A stretch of DNA of 64,000 bases, from the NCBI GenBank assembly GCA_964030475.1, contig CAXIPT010000002.1, positions 2,163,191-2,227,190 on the forward strand, written 5' to 3'. Source of the stretch: Tethya wilhelma (lineage: Eukaryota > Porifera > Demospongiae > Tethyida > Tethyidae). A program made the translations under genes and the position numbers. The notes beneath the pieces are model-generated. The model saw only the letters and a program-made list of their open reading frames with translations. It was not told where the DNA came from and ran no database searches. Of the stretch, positions 11,833 through 23,929 are shown one piece after another (position 1 is the first letter of the stretch; the number at the start of each line of letters is the position of its first letter).

Positions 11833-14290
11833 ATGCATTTGAAAATTGCTTTTCTGCTACCTGTGGCACTTTACTCCTCACTTTGGAGCATTGTTTACTG
11901 TAACACTGTATACATCATCCCTACTCCTGGATCAAACTGTCCAATGGTTGGACAGTGTTATACTCTCCAGCAGTATGCAGACCAGCCTGTGGCCACCACT
12001 GACACTGTCATCGAATTACTGCCAGGAAATCACGATCTTACTACTGAACTTACATTTCCTTCATCCATTTCGAACTTAAACATCACTTCAAATGGTGGTA
12101 ATATCACATGTCTTGATATGACTACAAGGGGCTCTTTACGGTTTGATGGAATCCAGAATGTGTACATCAGTGGTGTTACTTTTGTTGACTGTTACTTCAA
12201 TGTAGTAAGGAATGCCGATAGCTTTGTTTTGGAGGATAGTGTGATTCAAGGAGGGAGAAACAAATGCTGGATATTTGGAACCACAACTGAGGCTGTGATA
12301 CGACGAACTCTGTTAACAGAATGTGTTGGAACCACGCTGAGTGTTGAAAGCGGTGTAAACTTTTTTGTATACAACAGTGATTTCATTTCTAATGGTGGAC
12401 CTTTACATGATGGTGGAGGGATACACAGCGTTAGTCCTGTATCTGTGTATGACAGCAATTTCATTGAAAATACTGGAGTTAATCTTGGTGGTGCTATTTA
12501 CATTGAAGGAGGTCTTTTGATGATTAGTGGATGCAATTTTACTCGCAACCGAGTTGGTAATTCTGGCGGAGCTTTGCGTCTGGGTGAGACTGGTGGAACA
12601 ATAACTCACAGTACCTTTGTAGAAAACTCTGCCGGCAACATTGATAGTGCTCAAGGAACTGGTGGAGCAATACTTGTCCAAGCAGTATTCAATGGATATC
12701 AAACTCAAATTCATTATTCTACTTTTCTTAGCAATGTAGCTGGAGAACATGCAGGGGCTGTTTTCATCCGTTCACGTTGGCATTTCAATGTGACAAACTC
12801 TGAGTTTAGAAACAATTCAGCATCAAGTGGAGGAGCAATCGGACAATACAAAAATCACCATGTCATTAATGTGTATGTTACAAATTGTATCTTTGACAAT
12901 AACAGAGCTGAAGTGAGATTGCGACAAAGTAATCCTGACAATAGCAGAGGAGGAGCAATTTACACTCGAGGAGGAATAGTTTGTTATGAAAGCAATTTCA
13001 CCAACAATACAGCCTACTCAAGTGGTGGGGTCGCTTATATGTATGATGATTCGAATCTGTTCCACTCTGAGAAATGTACGTTTATCAATAACTCTGCTAC
13101 AAATAGTAGGGGAGGTGTTGTGCACGGAATCAATAGAGAAACTAGAGCTATCATATTAGAAAGCACTTTCATCAACAATACAGCGCTAACATGTGCAGTT
13201 GCGGAAATGTTAACTGTCACTGATACATACCATAACAATCTTACAATTGTTGACAGTGTCTTTGAAAACAACAGTGCTTCTGAAGATGGTGCAGGCGTTG
13301 CCTGTCTATCAGGTGGCTCAATATCCATCACATGCAGTGTTTTTAACAATAATTCAGCCAGTGCTGATTTTGGTGGTGTACTGTATTCTCATCAAGCAAC
13401 TGTCTCAATTGTAGCAAGTTCTTTTAGTGGAAATGATGCTAGAGTTGGAGGAGTAATGTATGTGGAGAGCTCACAAGGACATTCGATTGAAGAAAGCATT
13501 TTTAGTCACAACTCGGCCGATGAAAATGGAGGATGTGTGTTTGTGAACAATGGTGCTATAGGAACTGTTGAGAACAGTGTCTTCAGATATAACAATGCCT
13601 CTAATGGAGCAACATATTACATTACTGGTGCAAGCACCCTTGCAGTCAATGTAACAAATTTTGTCGGAAACACAGCAACGACATCTGGTAGTGTTTTAAC
13701 CACTTGCGAGAGCAGTCAGGCGACTATCATCGGAAATGGCATCGAAACAATTGCAGATACAGCTTCACAGTGCACTTTGTACAATATTATGACAACACAA
13801 TACGAAATATCTCTTCCATTGACGTGTCCAGCATACATTCTGGAGGGTTTTCAACCAATTGGCACTCCTACAACATCTATGCCTATATTGTGTAAGTTTT
13901 AATCATTATATATACCTGGAAGCTGTATACGTACATACATAAGCATGCAGGTTAATTGACTTGATTGGGCCTTTTCAAGCCTATATAGTTGCTGTCTATT
14001 GATATGCATGAGTACCTTGTAGAATATGGTGGTCATTAATTTACATTTAAATACCGAGAAAATAACAAAGACTGCTGGTGTTCACTGAAGTTTTACAATT
14101 GACAAAACAATTGTAAAATAATTAATGCACTTTTTGTAATTATTATGCAGTAACCATCCCTATAAGGACTATACACCCTACTGAAGGTGAAATTTGTCCT
14201 CCAGATGACCAGCGTCAGATTGTTCTGGATGAACTAAACAATGAGGTTATCTCCCTGCTTCAGAACATTACACAGTTCAATAGTTATTGA
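11833..14290 (+). CDS. Secreted right-handed beta-helix repeat protein, two exons
   Basis: Exon 1 is 11833-13891 (donor GTAAGT). Exon 2 is 14151-14290 (acceptor TTATTATGCAG, stop TGA 14288-14290). Splicing keeps the frame and gives 732 aa. A signal peptide covers about residues 1-24. Residues 60-640 are a run of 20-30-residue coils with the pattern GGAIY/GGVVY plus F-x-NN-x-A, typical of parallel beta-helix and chlamydial polymorphic-outer-membrane-protein-like repeats. The short second exon encodes TIPIRTIHPTEGEICPPDD then a predicted helix (QIVLDELNNEVISLLQN) and resembles the mature N-terminus of the secreted gene at 7489. The likely role is an extracellular or surface protein; the binding partner is unknown. 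If intron 1 were retained, translation would end two codons after the donor. Confidence 0.85.
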
Positions 14291-15256
14291 TTGTGTAACC
14301 GGATGAATTTTATATAGACGTATAATTTAAGACTTTATGTGTGTTGTTAGTTTTAATTAGTGGATTTTATTCTAGCTTTTATTTTGTAATTTTCCAAAGG
14401 TTTATATATTACAAACTATAATAGATTATCTTTTGATCGATCAAGCATTAGTTTTGTATAGTCTTGTGAGAAATATATTGGCATGATGTCTACATATTTT
14501 CTTATTGTTAAAAGTCATCCCCCTTCCTTTTGATTGAACATCATTTTGCCTAAATAATTTGTTGTAGAAGAAAACAAAACAATTAAGTCCTACATCTAGT
14601 ACTAGGGAGTTTGGGACATCATTTTATAGCTGTCTGGTGTATATATAGTCTCTAAGCACTTACCATAATCTTGTTCACTTTGAGTATGCATGACATATTG
14701 TGACAATTATAAGAAGAGTACACGAGTAATACTCTTAATGGGGTTCATGATTGGATTCCTTTTTAGTAGAAGGTTCTTATAAACCAACCATGACTAGAAT
14801 TTTCAAAACTTCATTATTCTGCCAACGCTTCGACATACATGCAGTAGTCATCGTTAAGGCATGCAAAAACATCATGCAAGTAACCAGTTCATGGGTAAAA
14901 TATTGTGGACCATAATTATGTCATGTAACCGCTATGTGCTTTTTTATGTGTATCACATCGATCACTGATGGATGAAAGAATGCTAAAATTGGGGATAACC
15001 ACTTAAGCGACAATTAAGGTTCATCAGCTTCCTTACTTAGATGGAAGACAAAATTGTCTAGTTGTCTAGCTTAACATACCCAACAGGGTTATCTCTGGAG
15101 CTGTCAGCCACTTCGGGCCTTAATGACTCTACGTCCTCCCAGGCTTCTTTAATTTGCAAATGGCCATAGACACTAGAATAAATTAAGTCGTTAAGAAAGC
15201 AATTTATACTGTACGTACTTTTTTTGCAGATTATGAATGACAGCATTGGAGTTATT
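13114..15256. repeat. 2143-bp tandem duplication, first copy
   Basis: Every base compared matches 15257-17398 at an offset of 2143. The copy starts inside exon 1 of the beta-helix gene and takes in the rest of that gene, its intron and about 960 bp of downstream DNA. At the internal junction GAGTTAT is followed by an extra T before GGTGTTGTG, so the joint shows almost no microhomology. Confidence 0.9.
14291..15228. other. Spacer between the two copies of the beta-helix 3' end
   Basis: Downstream flank of the beta-helix gene, repeated at 16434-17371. No gene is seen. It ends in a strong acceptor-like sequence (TTTTTTTTGCAG). Confidence 0.5.
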
Positions 15257-16433
15257 GGTGTTGTGCACGGAATCAATAGAGAAACTAGAGCTATCATATT
15301 AGAAAGCACTTTCATCAACAATACAGCGCTAACATGTGCAGTTGCGGAAATGTTAACTGTCACTGATACATACCATAACAATCTTACAATTGTTGACAGT
15401 GTCTTTGAAAACAACAGTGCTTCTGAAGATGGTGCAGGCGTTGCCTGTCTATCAGGTGGCTCAATATCCATCACATGCAGTGTTTTTAACAATAATTCAG
15501 CCAGTGCTGATTTTGGTGGTGTACTGTATTCTCATCAAGCAACTGTCTCAATTGTAGCAAGTTCTTTTAGTGGAAATGATGCTAGAGTTGGAGGAGTAAT
15601 GTATGTGGAGAGCTCACAAGGACATTCGATTGAAGAAAGCATTTTTAGTCACAACTCGGCCGATGAAAATGGAGGATGTGTGTTTGTGAACAATGGTGCT
15701 ATAGGAACTGTTGAGAACAGTGTCTTCAGATATAACAATGCCTCTAATGGAGCAACATATTACATTACTGGTGCAAGCACCCTTGCAGTCAATGTAACAA
15801 ATTTTGTCGGAAACACAGCAACGACATCTGGTAGTGTTTTAACCACTTGCGAGAGCAGTCAGGCGACTATCATCGGAAATGGCATCGAAACAATTGCAGA
15901 TACAGCTTCACAGTGCACTTTGTACAATATTATGACAACACAATACGAAATATCTCTTCCATTGACGTGTCCAGCATACATTCTGGAGGGTTTTCAACCA
16001 ATTGGCACTCCTACAACATCTATGCCTATATTGTGTAAGTTTTAATCATTATATATACCTGGAAGCTGTATACGTACATACATAAGCATGCAGGTTAATT
16101 GACTTGATTGGGCCTTTTCAAGCCTATATAGTTGCTGTCTATTGATATGCATGAGTACCTTGTAGAATATGGTGGTCATTAATTTACATTTAAATACCGA
16201 GAAAATAACAAAGACTGCTGGTGTTCACTGAAGTTTTACAATTGACAAAACAATTGTAAAATAATTAATGCACTTTTTGTAATTATTATGCAGTAACCAT
16301 CCCTATAAGGACTATACACCCTACTGAAGGTGAAATTTGTCCTCCAGATGACCAGCGTCAGATTGTTCTGGATGAACTAAACAATGAGGTTATCTCCCTG
16401 CTTCAGAACATTACACAGTTCAATAGTTATTGA
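15233..16433 (+). pseudogene. Truncated duplicate of the beta-helix gene
   Basis: Second copy of the 3' 60% of the beta-helix gene, made by the 2143-bp tandem duplication. An ATG at 15233, supplied by duplicated downstream DNA, opens in frame with the beta-helix coils. Exon parts 15233-16034 and 16294-16433 would give 313 aa with the same C-terminus. There is no signal peptide and no own promoter, so secretion is not expected. The sequence is identical to the parent where compared, so no decay has occurred yet. It could be transcribed by read-through, because an acceptor-like TTTTTTGCAG lies just before the ATG. It may equally be an assembly artefact. Confidence 0.75.
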
Positions 16434-17398
16434 TTGTGTAACCGGATGAATTTTATATAGACGTATAATTTAAGACTTTATGTGTGTTGTTAGTTTTAAT
16501 TAGTGGATTTTATTCTAGCTTTTATTTTGTAATTTTCCAAAGGTTTATATATTACAAACTATAATAGATTATCTTTTGATCGATCAAGCATTAGTTTTGT
16601 ATAGTCTTGTGAGAAATATATTGGCATGATGTCTACATATTTTCTTATTGTTAAAAGTCATCCCCCTTCCTTTTGATTGAACATCATTTTGCCTAAATAA
16701 TTTGTTGTAGAAGAAAACAAAACAATTAAGTCCTACATCTAGTACTAGGGAGTTTGGGACATCATTTTATAGCTGTCTGGTGTATATATAGTCTCTAAGC
16801 ACTTACCATAATCTTGTTCACTTTGAGTATGCATGACATATTGTGACAATTATAAGAAGAGTACACGAGTAATACTCTTAATGGGGTTCATGATTGGATT
16901 CCTTTTTAGTAGAAGGTTCTTATAAACCAACCATGACTAGAATTTTCAAAACTTCATTATTCTGCCAACGCTTCGACATACATGCAGTAGTCATCGTTAA
17001 GGCATGCAAAAACATCATGCAAGTAACCAGTTCATGGGTAAAATATTGTGGACCATAATTATGTCATGTAACCGCTATGTGCTTTTTTATGTGTATCACA
17101 TCGATCACTGATGGATGAAAGAATGCTAAAATTGGGGATAACCACTTAAGCGACAATTAAGGTTCATCAGCTTCCTTACTTAGATGGAAGACAAAATTGT
17201 CTAGTTGTCTAGCTTAACATACCCAACAGGGTTATCTCTGGAGCTGTCAGCCACTTCGGGCCTTAATGACTCTACGTCCTCCCAGGCTTCTTTAATTTGC
17301 AAATGGCCATAGACACTAGAATAAATTAAGTCGTTAAGAAAGCAATTTATACTGTACGTACTTTTTTTGCAGATTATGAATGACAGCATTGGAGTTAT
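15257..17398. repeat. 2143-bp tandem duplication, second copy
   Basis: Exact copy of 13114-15255. It ends at GGAGTTAT, six bases before the foldback element that starts at 17404. Confidence 0.9.
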
Positions 17399-17403
17399 AA
17401 CTT

Positions 17404-17933
17404 AGGTACATTAAGGCACGGGACCCTCATTAAAATGAAAAAATAATATGCATATTGCCTATAACTTTTTTACCAACAGTGCTGTTGTCATGGAAACATG
17501 CGTACAAAGACTTTGCATGATGCTTAACATACTTACACCAACATTTTGGTCATGTGGCTTAATTACCATATTTTGAATTGATAAATAATTAATTAGGCAG
17601 AGCTGAAGACCTGTTTCTATGCCAACCAAACTTTTATGTTAGAGAATCGACTTACCATGTAGTTAATAAAATTTGCCACTCCGTTTTGATTATTTGTTAC
17701 ATTGGTGAGATATGAAAGCCTTTCCATTTATTGCACACCTCTAGTCACTATATTTTGGCTAATATCTTACCATGGCAAGTTTGGCAACAAGTAATTTACA
17801 TGGAGTGGCAAATTTTATTAAGTACATCGTAAGACGATTCTCACATAGGACTGTCAGTAAGAAAATTACAGGCTATATTTTTAAATTTTAATGAGGGCTC
17901 AGCCTGCGGACCGTCCCGTGCCTAAATGTACCT
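17404..17933. mobile_element. Foldback element family C
   Basis: Terminal inverted repeats AGGTACATTAAGGCACGGGA (left) and the reverse complement of TCCCGTGCCTAAATGTACCT (right). A second nested inverted pair is at 17641-17682 and 17802-17843 (arm includes AATAAAATTTGCCACTCC). About 530 bp, no coding capacity. No clear target-site duplication is visible. Confidence 0.8.
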
Positions 17934-19744
17934 GAGCAGGATCGAATGCTACAGAAAATAGTGATATCTGTATTTCCCATTCCATTAGTTCTCAGTCATC
18001 TGCCGCCTGTTCTATAATACATGTACAGCCTGCCTCTTTACTTGATCACACAGTAGGACTATAATTATGATATACATTAAATCATTTCACACTGAACATA
18101 TATAGGCGTACTGAGGAGTTTGAAGTGGGGATCACTGCTGCCCACAGGCATATGCAGCACTGGCCGCATAAGTCGGACCTATCAAGAGGGCCTGGGGGCA
18201 TTGTTCCCCCAGAAATTTTTTCAAAAATTTAGTCCTCTAAAATGCATTCTAGTACTGAATTTTGGAAGGGAAGTTACAACAAATCTTAGCTTTATGGTGT
18301 GCCAGATTCTGTTTTACTTATTACAATCATGATCATCTTATAATTATAGACAAGAAAAATTATAGATCCATGGCGCACGTGTCATCTAAATACATTATTG
18401 TAGCTTGTAGATGTGACAAAACACTTAATTTTTGGGGGAGGCACATGCCCCCCTGCTTATGCTACAATAAATATTAACGATGTTATTACACACATCCTGG
18501 TGTGTCCTTTAGCACGCGTGTATAGATAAAAGTTTGCCCGGATGCTTATATAAAATTAATGGTAAAATATTGGCAAGAATTTGAAACAGGCAGAAGCTAA
18601 TTCCAAACAAGTCAAAATTTGAGTTCTTTACATAGAAACAAATCGATCTGTATTCTTTGTCTGGGTGAAGATTCCATCTCTGGGCACAGCACAACTTATT
18701 TTTATCCGATAATAATTATCACTACAGTACAACATTAGTCTTGACTTGAATTGTCATATTGATCTGCCTGATGCTTGTTTCATAACTGATATGCGGCTGA
18801 GCTACAGAAACTGGTCTCTCATCAGCTAACGAGTCAGTGCGGAGATAAGGCTGGCATGGCCGGAGTAATACTAAGGTTCACTCAGTTATACTAAACAATG
18901 CAGTACGTACTCTCATGCATAATAGTTCTCAAAGCTAGTAATATCTCTCTTGAGTTACTTACCTGGCTAAGCAGCTAAGAAAACTGGGCCAGCACTCCAC
19001 ATCCACTCCAAGCTCTACTGTATTTCTAGATAAACGCACACTATGCACAGGGCATGATAAATGGGTGCGGTTTTGAAACTAAGCACTCAAAGAAGTGCAA
19101 AAGCCTCAGATCTCAGAAACTACAGCGTTTTGCATGATTCTATATGATACGTCAAATTTCAAGACAATCTCGATTATTGAGTGTAAGTACTTTCCACTTC
19201 GTCTCTAGAGCTGCCATATTCTTCAAATAATTTAGTAACAGACACACACACACACACACAAAACGACTACCATAATCCCCTGCACATGATATACCCATGC
19301 GCCGAGGCTTATAATTATACACGAGACACAAGTGAATTCAGACTGGGAATGAATGCACTTTAATCCATTGTCTTGAAAGCATATGAGTGTGGAGGTGGAA
19401 GGTCTGTGATGCCGGTGGATTTATGTACAATATACGACATGGTTGTTGTAAACTTGTCCATTTAGATAAAATTTTGTATAAGGCTAGTGGAGTTTATGGA
19501 GTTTATTACTCTACTAGCAATCCTAACTTGTATGTTTGAGATTCCATATATACATGTGAATATCATTACTTCCTCTTTGATCATCAACTTACCAGTTACT
19601 CTATAAAAATAGAACAAAGATTATGAAGAAAAGTACACGCATAGTGCTGTGAGTTACATCTAAAATCACAATGTCATCGATCTTATACAGTAAGCACAAA
19701 AAAACAGTGAGCACTATAAAATTAAAATATATTATATACAGTTC
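17934..19744. other. Intergenic, 3' side of the FAD oxidase gene
   Basis: No supported gene. A segment at 18100-18480 contains paired G-rich and C-rich blocks (CTGGGGGCATTGTTCCCCC; TTTGGGGGAGGCACATGCCC) that look like an old repeat. A short CA microsatellite lies at 19241-19261. Confidence 0.4.
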
Positions 19745-21379
19745 TTATTTTAGCCTACGTAACAAAACTTCAGTTGGGTTTGTATACCCTTTTTTGAGCA
19801 AGCTTTCATCAACCTTTTGACAAAATCTCCAGAATCTGTTTAGTGGCCTTCTCTTGACTAAGTCTGGCTTGGCTTCTGCACAATGAATGTAGTTAGCAGC
19901 ACGAATTCCAGCTTCTGCAGCACAATCCATATTGAAGATGTTAGCTTCCGTTCGTGTGTACGCGTTTGCATGAAGCAGATTCCTGATATTTGGCTGTTGA
20001 GTGAAAGGGCGAAGTGCTAATGTTCCCACATTGTTGCTAAATTTTGGCTCCCATGTATCCATCTTTTGACTTTCATTATCAAAAGAATAGGAATACCAGA
20101 TGTTGTATGACTTATACTCAACATCGTTTAAGGTAGTGTTGCTGTCTGTCCTGTAGTGTTTCATGAGGCCACTACAGCTCTGAATCTGAGCCCAAACTTC
20201 TTTGGCAAGCTCTTCTTCAGTGCAACGATGAGCAGGTTTGTCAAAAAGTATTCCTTTGGTGTGCCACAAACCGATTCCCGCTGAAAGTATTTCTCCTGGA
20301 GGGTTTGGTCCTTTCCCTAGAGGAACATCCCAAAATGGACTTTCAGGTCGAAACATGATGCCCCAAGGTGTATCTGCAAGATATGCAGCAGTTGTTTCTC
20401 CAAAGTGCACCTTCTCTGTCAAGTTGAACGTAACTTGAGGCTGAATTTGATAACTTCGACGACTCAACTCCATCATTTTCTCTTTTGTGGATTTGACATC
20501 TGTTCCAGAGAGAACGTCAGAAAAGCTCTGAACATCGAGACCATTGATGTAAACATCATATGAAAGATTCTGTTCTCTTTTTGTGTTTCCCTCATGAACA
20601 GTGATTTCCTTGACTTCACCATCTTCACAGTGAATTTTCCTAATTTCACTTTGTAGATTTACAGATACACCACATTCTTTTAAATATGTAACCCATGGGT
20701 CAAGCCAGCGCTCATTTGTAGGACCATTCAGGCAATAGAACACTGCATCACCAAAGCCTTTCACTTCATATGATTCACGAACAAGATTTAGAATTGTATG
20801 CACATTTACTCGATCTGTCTCTAGTCCAAGGTAGGCTCCGATTGCATTAATTGCCCAAATCTTTGCATTAGGTGAGAGAGAATGCATTAGGTCTGCCCAC
20901 GAAGTATTATCATAGTAGGGTTGATTAAATCGCTCTGGTGTTGAAAAGTTAACAAAGAGCTTGAATAAAGAGGCCATCCAGAGGTCTTTTGGGGTGAATG
21001 AATGGCCAAGAATGTTGCTTACCTTGGAGTATGCTTGTGCTGAGCAAGACATTATGAATGGAATGGAATTCTCGATAGTAAACTTCGTATTGGTGCAACC
21101 AAACGAAAAGCTGGCTAAAGGCTTGAGTTGGTCAGCCACTGTGCTGCTCCCCTTGAATGGAATCTCTTTCATAAGTGGGAGAAGGCTTGTATAGGTGTTT
21201 ACAAAAACATGAAAACAGTACTCACTGTGTTCACCATTTTGTAAATACATGCTCCGAGCTAGGCCACCAACAATTGGGTTCCTCTCAAAAATATCGACTC
21301 GGTGACCCAATTTTGTCAGTTTGTGAGCAGCAGTTAGGCCACCGATTCCAGCTCCCATTATGCACACTCTCATACTCAT
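19745..21379 (-). CDS. FAD-dependent amine oxidase / phytoene-desaturase-like protein
   Basis: 544-aa frame in one coding exon. It opens MSMRVCIMGAGIGGLTAAHK, a Rossmann dinucleotide-binding motif (GxGxxG) at residues 7-12, followed by HRVDIFE and NPIVGG as in amine oxidases, carotenoid desaturases and isomerases. The C-terminal region (LLHANAYTRTEANIFNMDCA, then EAGIRAANYI) has the form of the second FAD-contact motif of this superfamily. The reading frame stays open for 27 more codons upstream, but the DNA just before the chosen ATG reads like a 3' splice site (TTTTCTCTATCATTACAG), so those codons are probably intronic and a 5' untranslated exon lies further up. Length fits the family. The substrate is unknown. 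From the superfamily one expects oxidation or desaturation of an amine or isoprenoid. Soluble; no clear membrane segment. Confidence 0.8.
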   Translation of the reverse strand: MSMRVCIMGAGIGGLTAAHKLTKLGHRVDIFERNPIVGGLARSMYLQNGEHSEYCFHVFVNTYTSLLPLMKEIPFKGSSTVADQLKPLASFSFGCTNTKFTIENSIPFIMSCSAQAYSKVSNILGHSFTPKDLWMASLFKLFVNFSTPERFNQPYYDNTSWADLMHSLSPNAKIWAINAIGAYLGLETDRVNVHTILNLVRESYEVKGFGDAVFYCLNGPTNERWLDPWVTYLKECGVSVNLQSEIRKIHCEDGEVKEITVHEGNTKREQNLSYDVYINGLDVQSFSDVLSGTDVKSTKEKMMELSRRSYQIQPQVTFNLTEKVHFGETTAAYLADTPWGIMFRPESPFWDVPLGKGPNPPGEILSAGIGLWHTKGILFDKPAHRCTEEELAKEVWAQIQSCSGLMKHYRTDSNTTLNDVEYKSYNIWYSYSFDNESQKMDTWEPKFSNNVGTLALRPFTQQPNIRNLLHANAYTRTEANIFNMDCAAEAGIRAANYIHCAEAKPDLVKRRPLNRFWRFCQKVDESLLKKGYTNPTEVLLRRLK

Positions 21380-23900
21380 GCTTGAGCTGTAATGATAGAG
21401 AAAATAAGCAATAATAATATTAATATACTGAATTATAATTATTGCACAAAGAAGTAACAACTAGCCTAAGGTTACAAGATTACTACGGTCTATGGTTTAT
21501 TTGACCTTGACTATTTTCATCAATGGCATGCAGTATTGCGGGGGTTAGTACTCATTGTGGTCACACATCAAACAATTGTACTACCATATAAAATGACCCA
21601 CAATGATATATATGATATTGGATGGCCCAAAATGATATGAATCCAGATATATATCATGTATATGATGACACACAAAAATATCACTGATATAGTATGATCC
21701 ACAATGCTCTGAGGTGGTGTTCAATCACACTGTGCACTGGTGTGCAGTATATGGCACTATACTAGCTATCAATAAGCTAATTTCTGTTATATATAGTTGA
21801 TTGGTGACATAATACCATAATAAACAAATTTATTTCTTTGACACAGTCTCACTATAGTTTTAGTTAGTTGGGTCTTTCCAAAGTTCTTCAGACCAAAACA
21901 TGTGACGTAATTGAGCACTGTTTGTACAAACATACAAAACCCAAATCTTGCACACAGAATGAGCTAGGGTATGGTATTGTATGGGCTGAGTATATTATTA
22001 GTAAGCTATAGCTAATTTCTTTATAGTCTCGCTTGTTTTGAAAAAGAATCTAAAGCAATTTTAACCACAAAATTCCCATTGAAAACTATAAACAGTATTT
22101 TAGCACTGTAAATTTACCCACTATGTAGAGTATAAATTATTAGCCATTAGTGCCCTTTGTAACTACTATTTCCCCCTTTCTGTTTCCTGATTTATGTACA
22201 TCATTACAAAAGTAATGGTCTGTATGTGGACCTTGCAGATTCATAGCACATACACAATACTATTATAAGTATACACACAACAAATGACAACTAATCTTGT
22301 GTGTGTATATAGAACAATTAATTTTTGTTACATCTTGGTGTAAAAAGCTGTCAGTAAGTTTTACACTACCTTCACGTAAAACCACATTTGTGTACTAAAC
22401 TTTGTTTTTCAGTTCTGGTTAAATTTCAAGTTTTTTTCATGTGACTTAATCTCTGAGCGTATTACATAATTATACTGTAATTTGCTATTGCATAGTATCT
22501 GTGGTAGTTAAGTAGTTAACTTACATTTTCTTAATGCCTTCTGTATCTCTTTCTTTAGTCTAGAAATGAATGAAACAATGACTATATCATGATAAAGACT
22601 ACTGATACTACACCTGACCACTCCCTAGGTGAAATTGATATCATTACTGTAACATATTATATTGGTCATGGTGTACATTGCATGTGAAATGCATAAGCCA
22701 CAGGGTATCTATTGTGACTGCCACTGAGAAAGTTGAAATCATGAGAATACTACTCACGTACCACTATCACACATTTAAGGGCTGTGGTCTATTAGATGTA
22801 TTGTAGTACAACTCATTACTATCACACATCAAAGAATTGAGATTTATACATGTATGTATTTCTAGTACAACAAATGAAATTGATATCACCAAAGAATTAA
22901 ATAGTTGGAGAATATTCACGAACCAGCAATTATAAAGACATTTCAAACTTAAATAAGAATGTAGTCGCTGTGTATTTTACATATTTATAAATGGCATTTT
23001 GTAATAATAATATTATTATCACAGTATATATTTAGCACAACTTTAGTTGGTATCATATTACTCAGGAAGCCTGAAAAGAACTTAATCTGTAGGAACACAA
23101 ACAGATGCTAGTGTATGTTGAGGTAATGCCACATGCAGCCATGCATATACCATGTTGTTAGTACTGTGTGCACGACTGTTTGTGACACAACTATGATCAA
23201 TTGTCCAGTGTGTAGACCACATGCAGTTGTGGTGTTGTGGTTTGTGGTGTTCCTCTTGTGTACAAATCAGTGCAAATTAAACCTTAAGTGGAGAGTGCAA
23301 TTGGCTTGAACCTTGCAACTGTTTTAACATGCTAAATTAAGTCAAGTGAATATTTTTACTAATAAGTAGTAATAACTCTATGTACAGCCACTATATGGAA
23401 CCATGCACTACTGAGGGAACTACAACTGCATGGAACAATGAAGGCACTGATGGTGTCTAAACCCAAAGTACACGTTTTGTAAAAGTAGATCATCATGATT
23501 GGTACTGAGATCAGTTGCTGAGTTGTGAGTGTTAGTCGGCACAAAGAGACTCCTCTCATAATCTCTACTGTACCAGTGTATGCTTCTTCCCTCTCCAAGT
23601 GTGGCAGTGAGACCAAGCGAGATGGCTCAGACCTAAGCCTCTCAGAGACATACATATTCTCTTCTCAAAATTTTTGCCACAGACAGTATCTTCCCTATCT
23701 CTAAGACTTTGCACCAACCATTAGGCCTAGCATACTTGTAGTTAAAAAGTCACACTCATAGCACATGCACCGTGGTATTCCGCAATCTGATTGGAATGCT
23801 CAAATTATGTTTCCGGAGCCAAAAAATCCATTCTATTTCACTAGTCACCCTTTTTTTTGCTCACATGTTAGGGAGAAGTCTTTTACGTATCTGAGGCTAA
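21380..23900. other. Intergenic, no gene seen
   Basis: AT-rich sequence presumably holding the FAD oxidase promoter and 5' untranslated exon. Around 21590-21710 the motif ATGATATAT with CCACAATG recurs loosely. A 98-codon minus-strand frame at 23359-23655 shows no recognisable domain. Short inverted pair TATACACACAA/TTGTGTGTGTATA at about 22270-22312. Confidence 0.4.
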
Positions 23901-23929
23901 CCACCCTTGACTGACATGTGTGATGTACT

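Noticed and set aside
17201..17389. Minus-strand frames at 15058-15492 and 17201-17389
   Set aside because: They are antisense shadows of the duplicated beta-helix region and its flank.
18120..18477. Overlapping 70-codon frames
   Set aside because: They cross G-rich and C-rich repeat blocks and show no domain.
23359..23655. 98-codon minus-strand frame
   Set aside because: No signal peptide, domain or splice context; no support beyond length.
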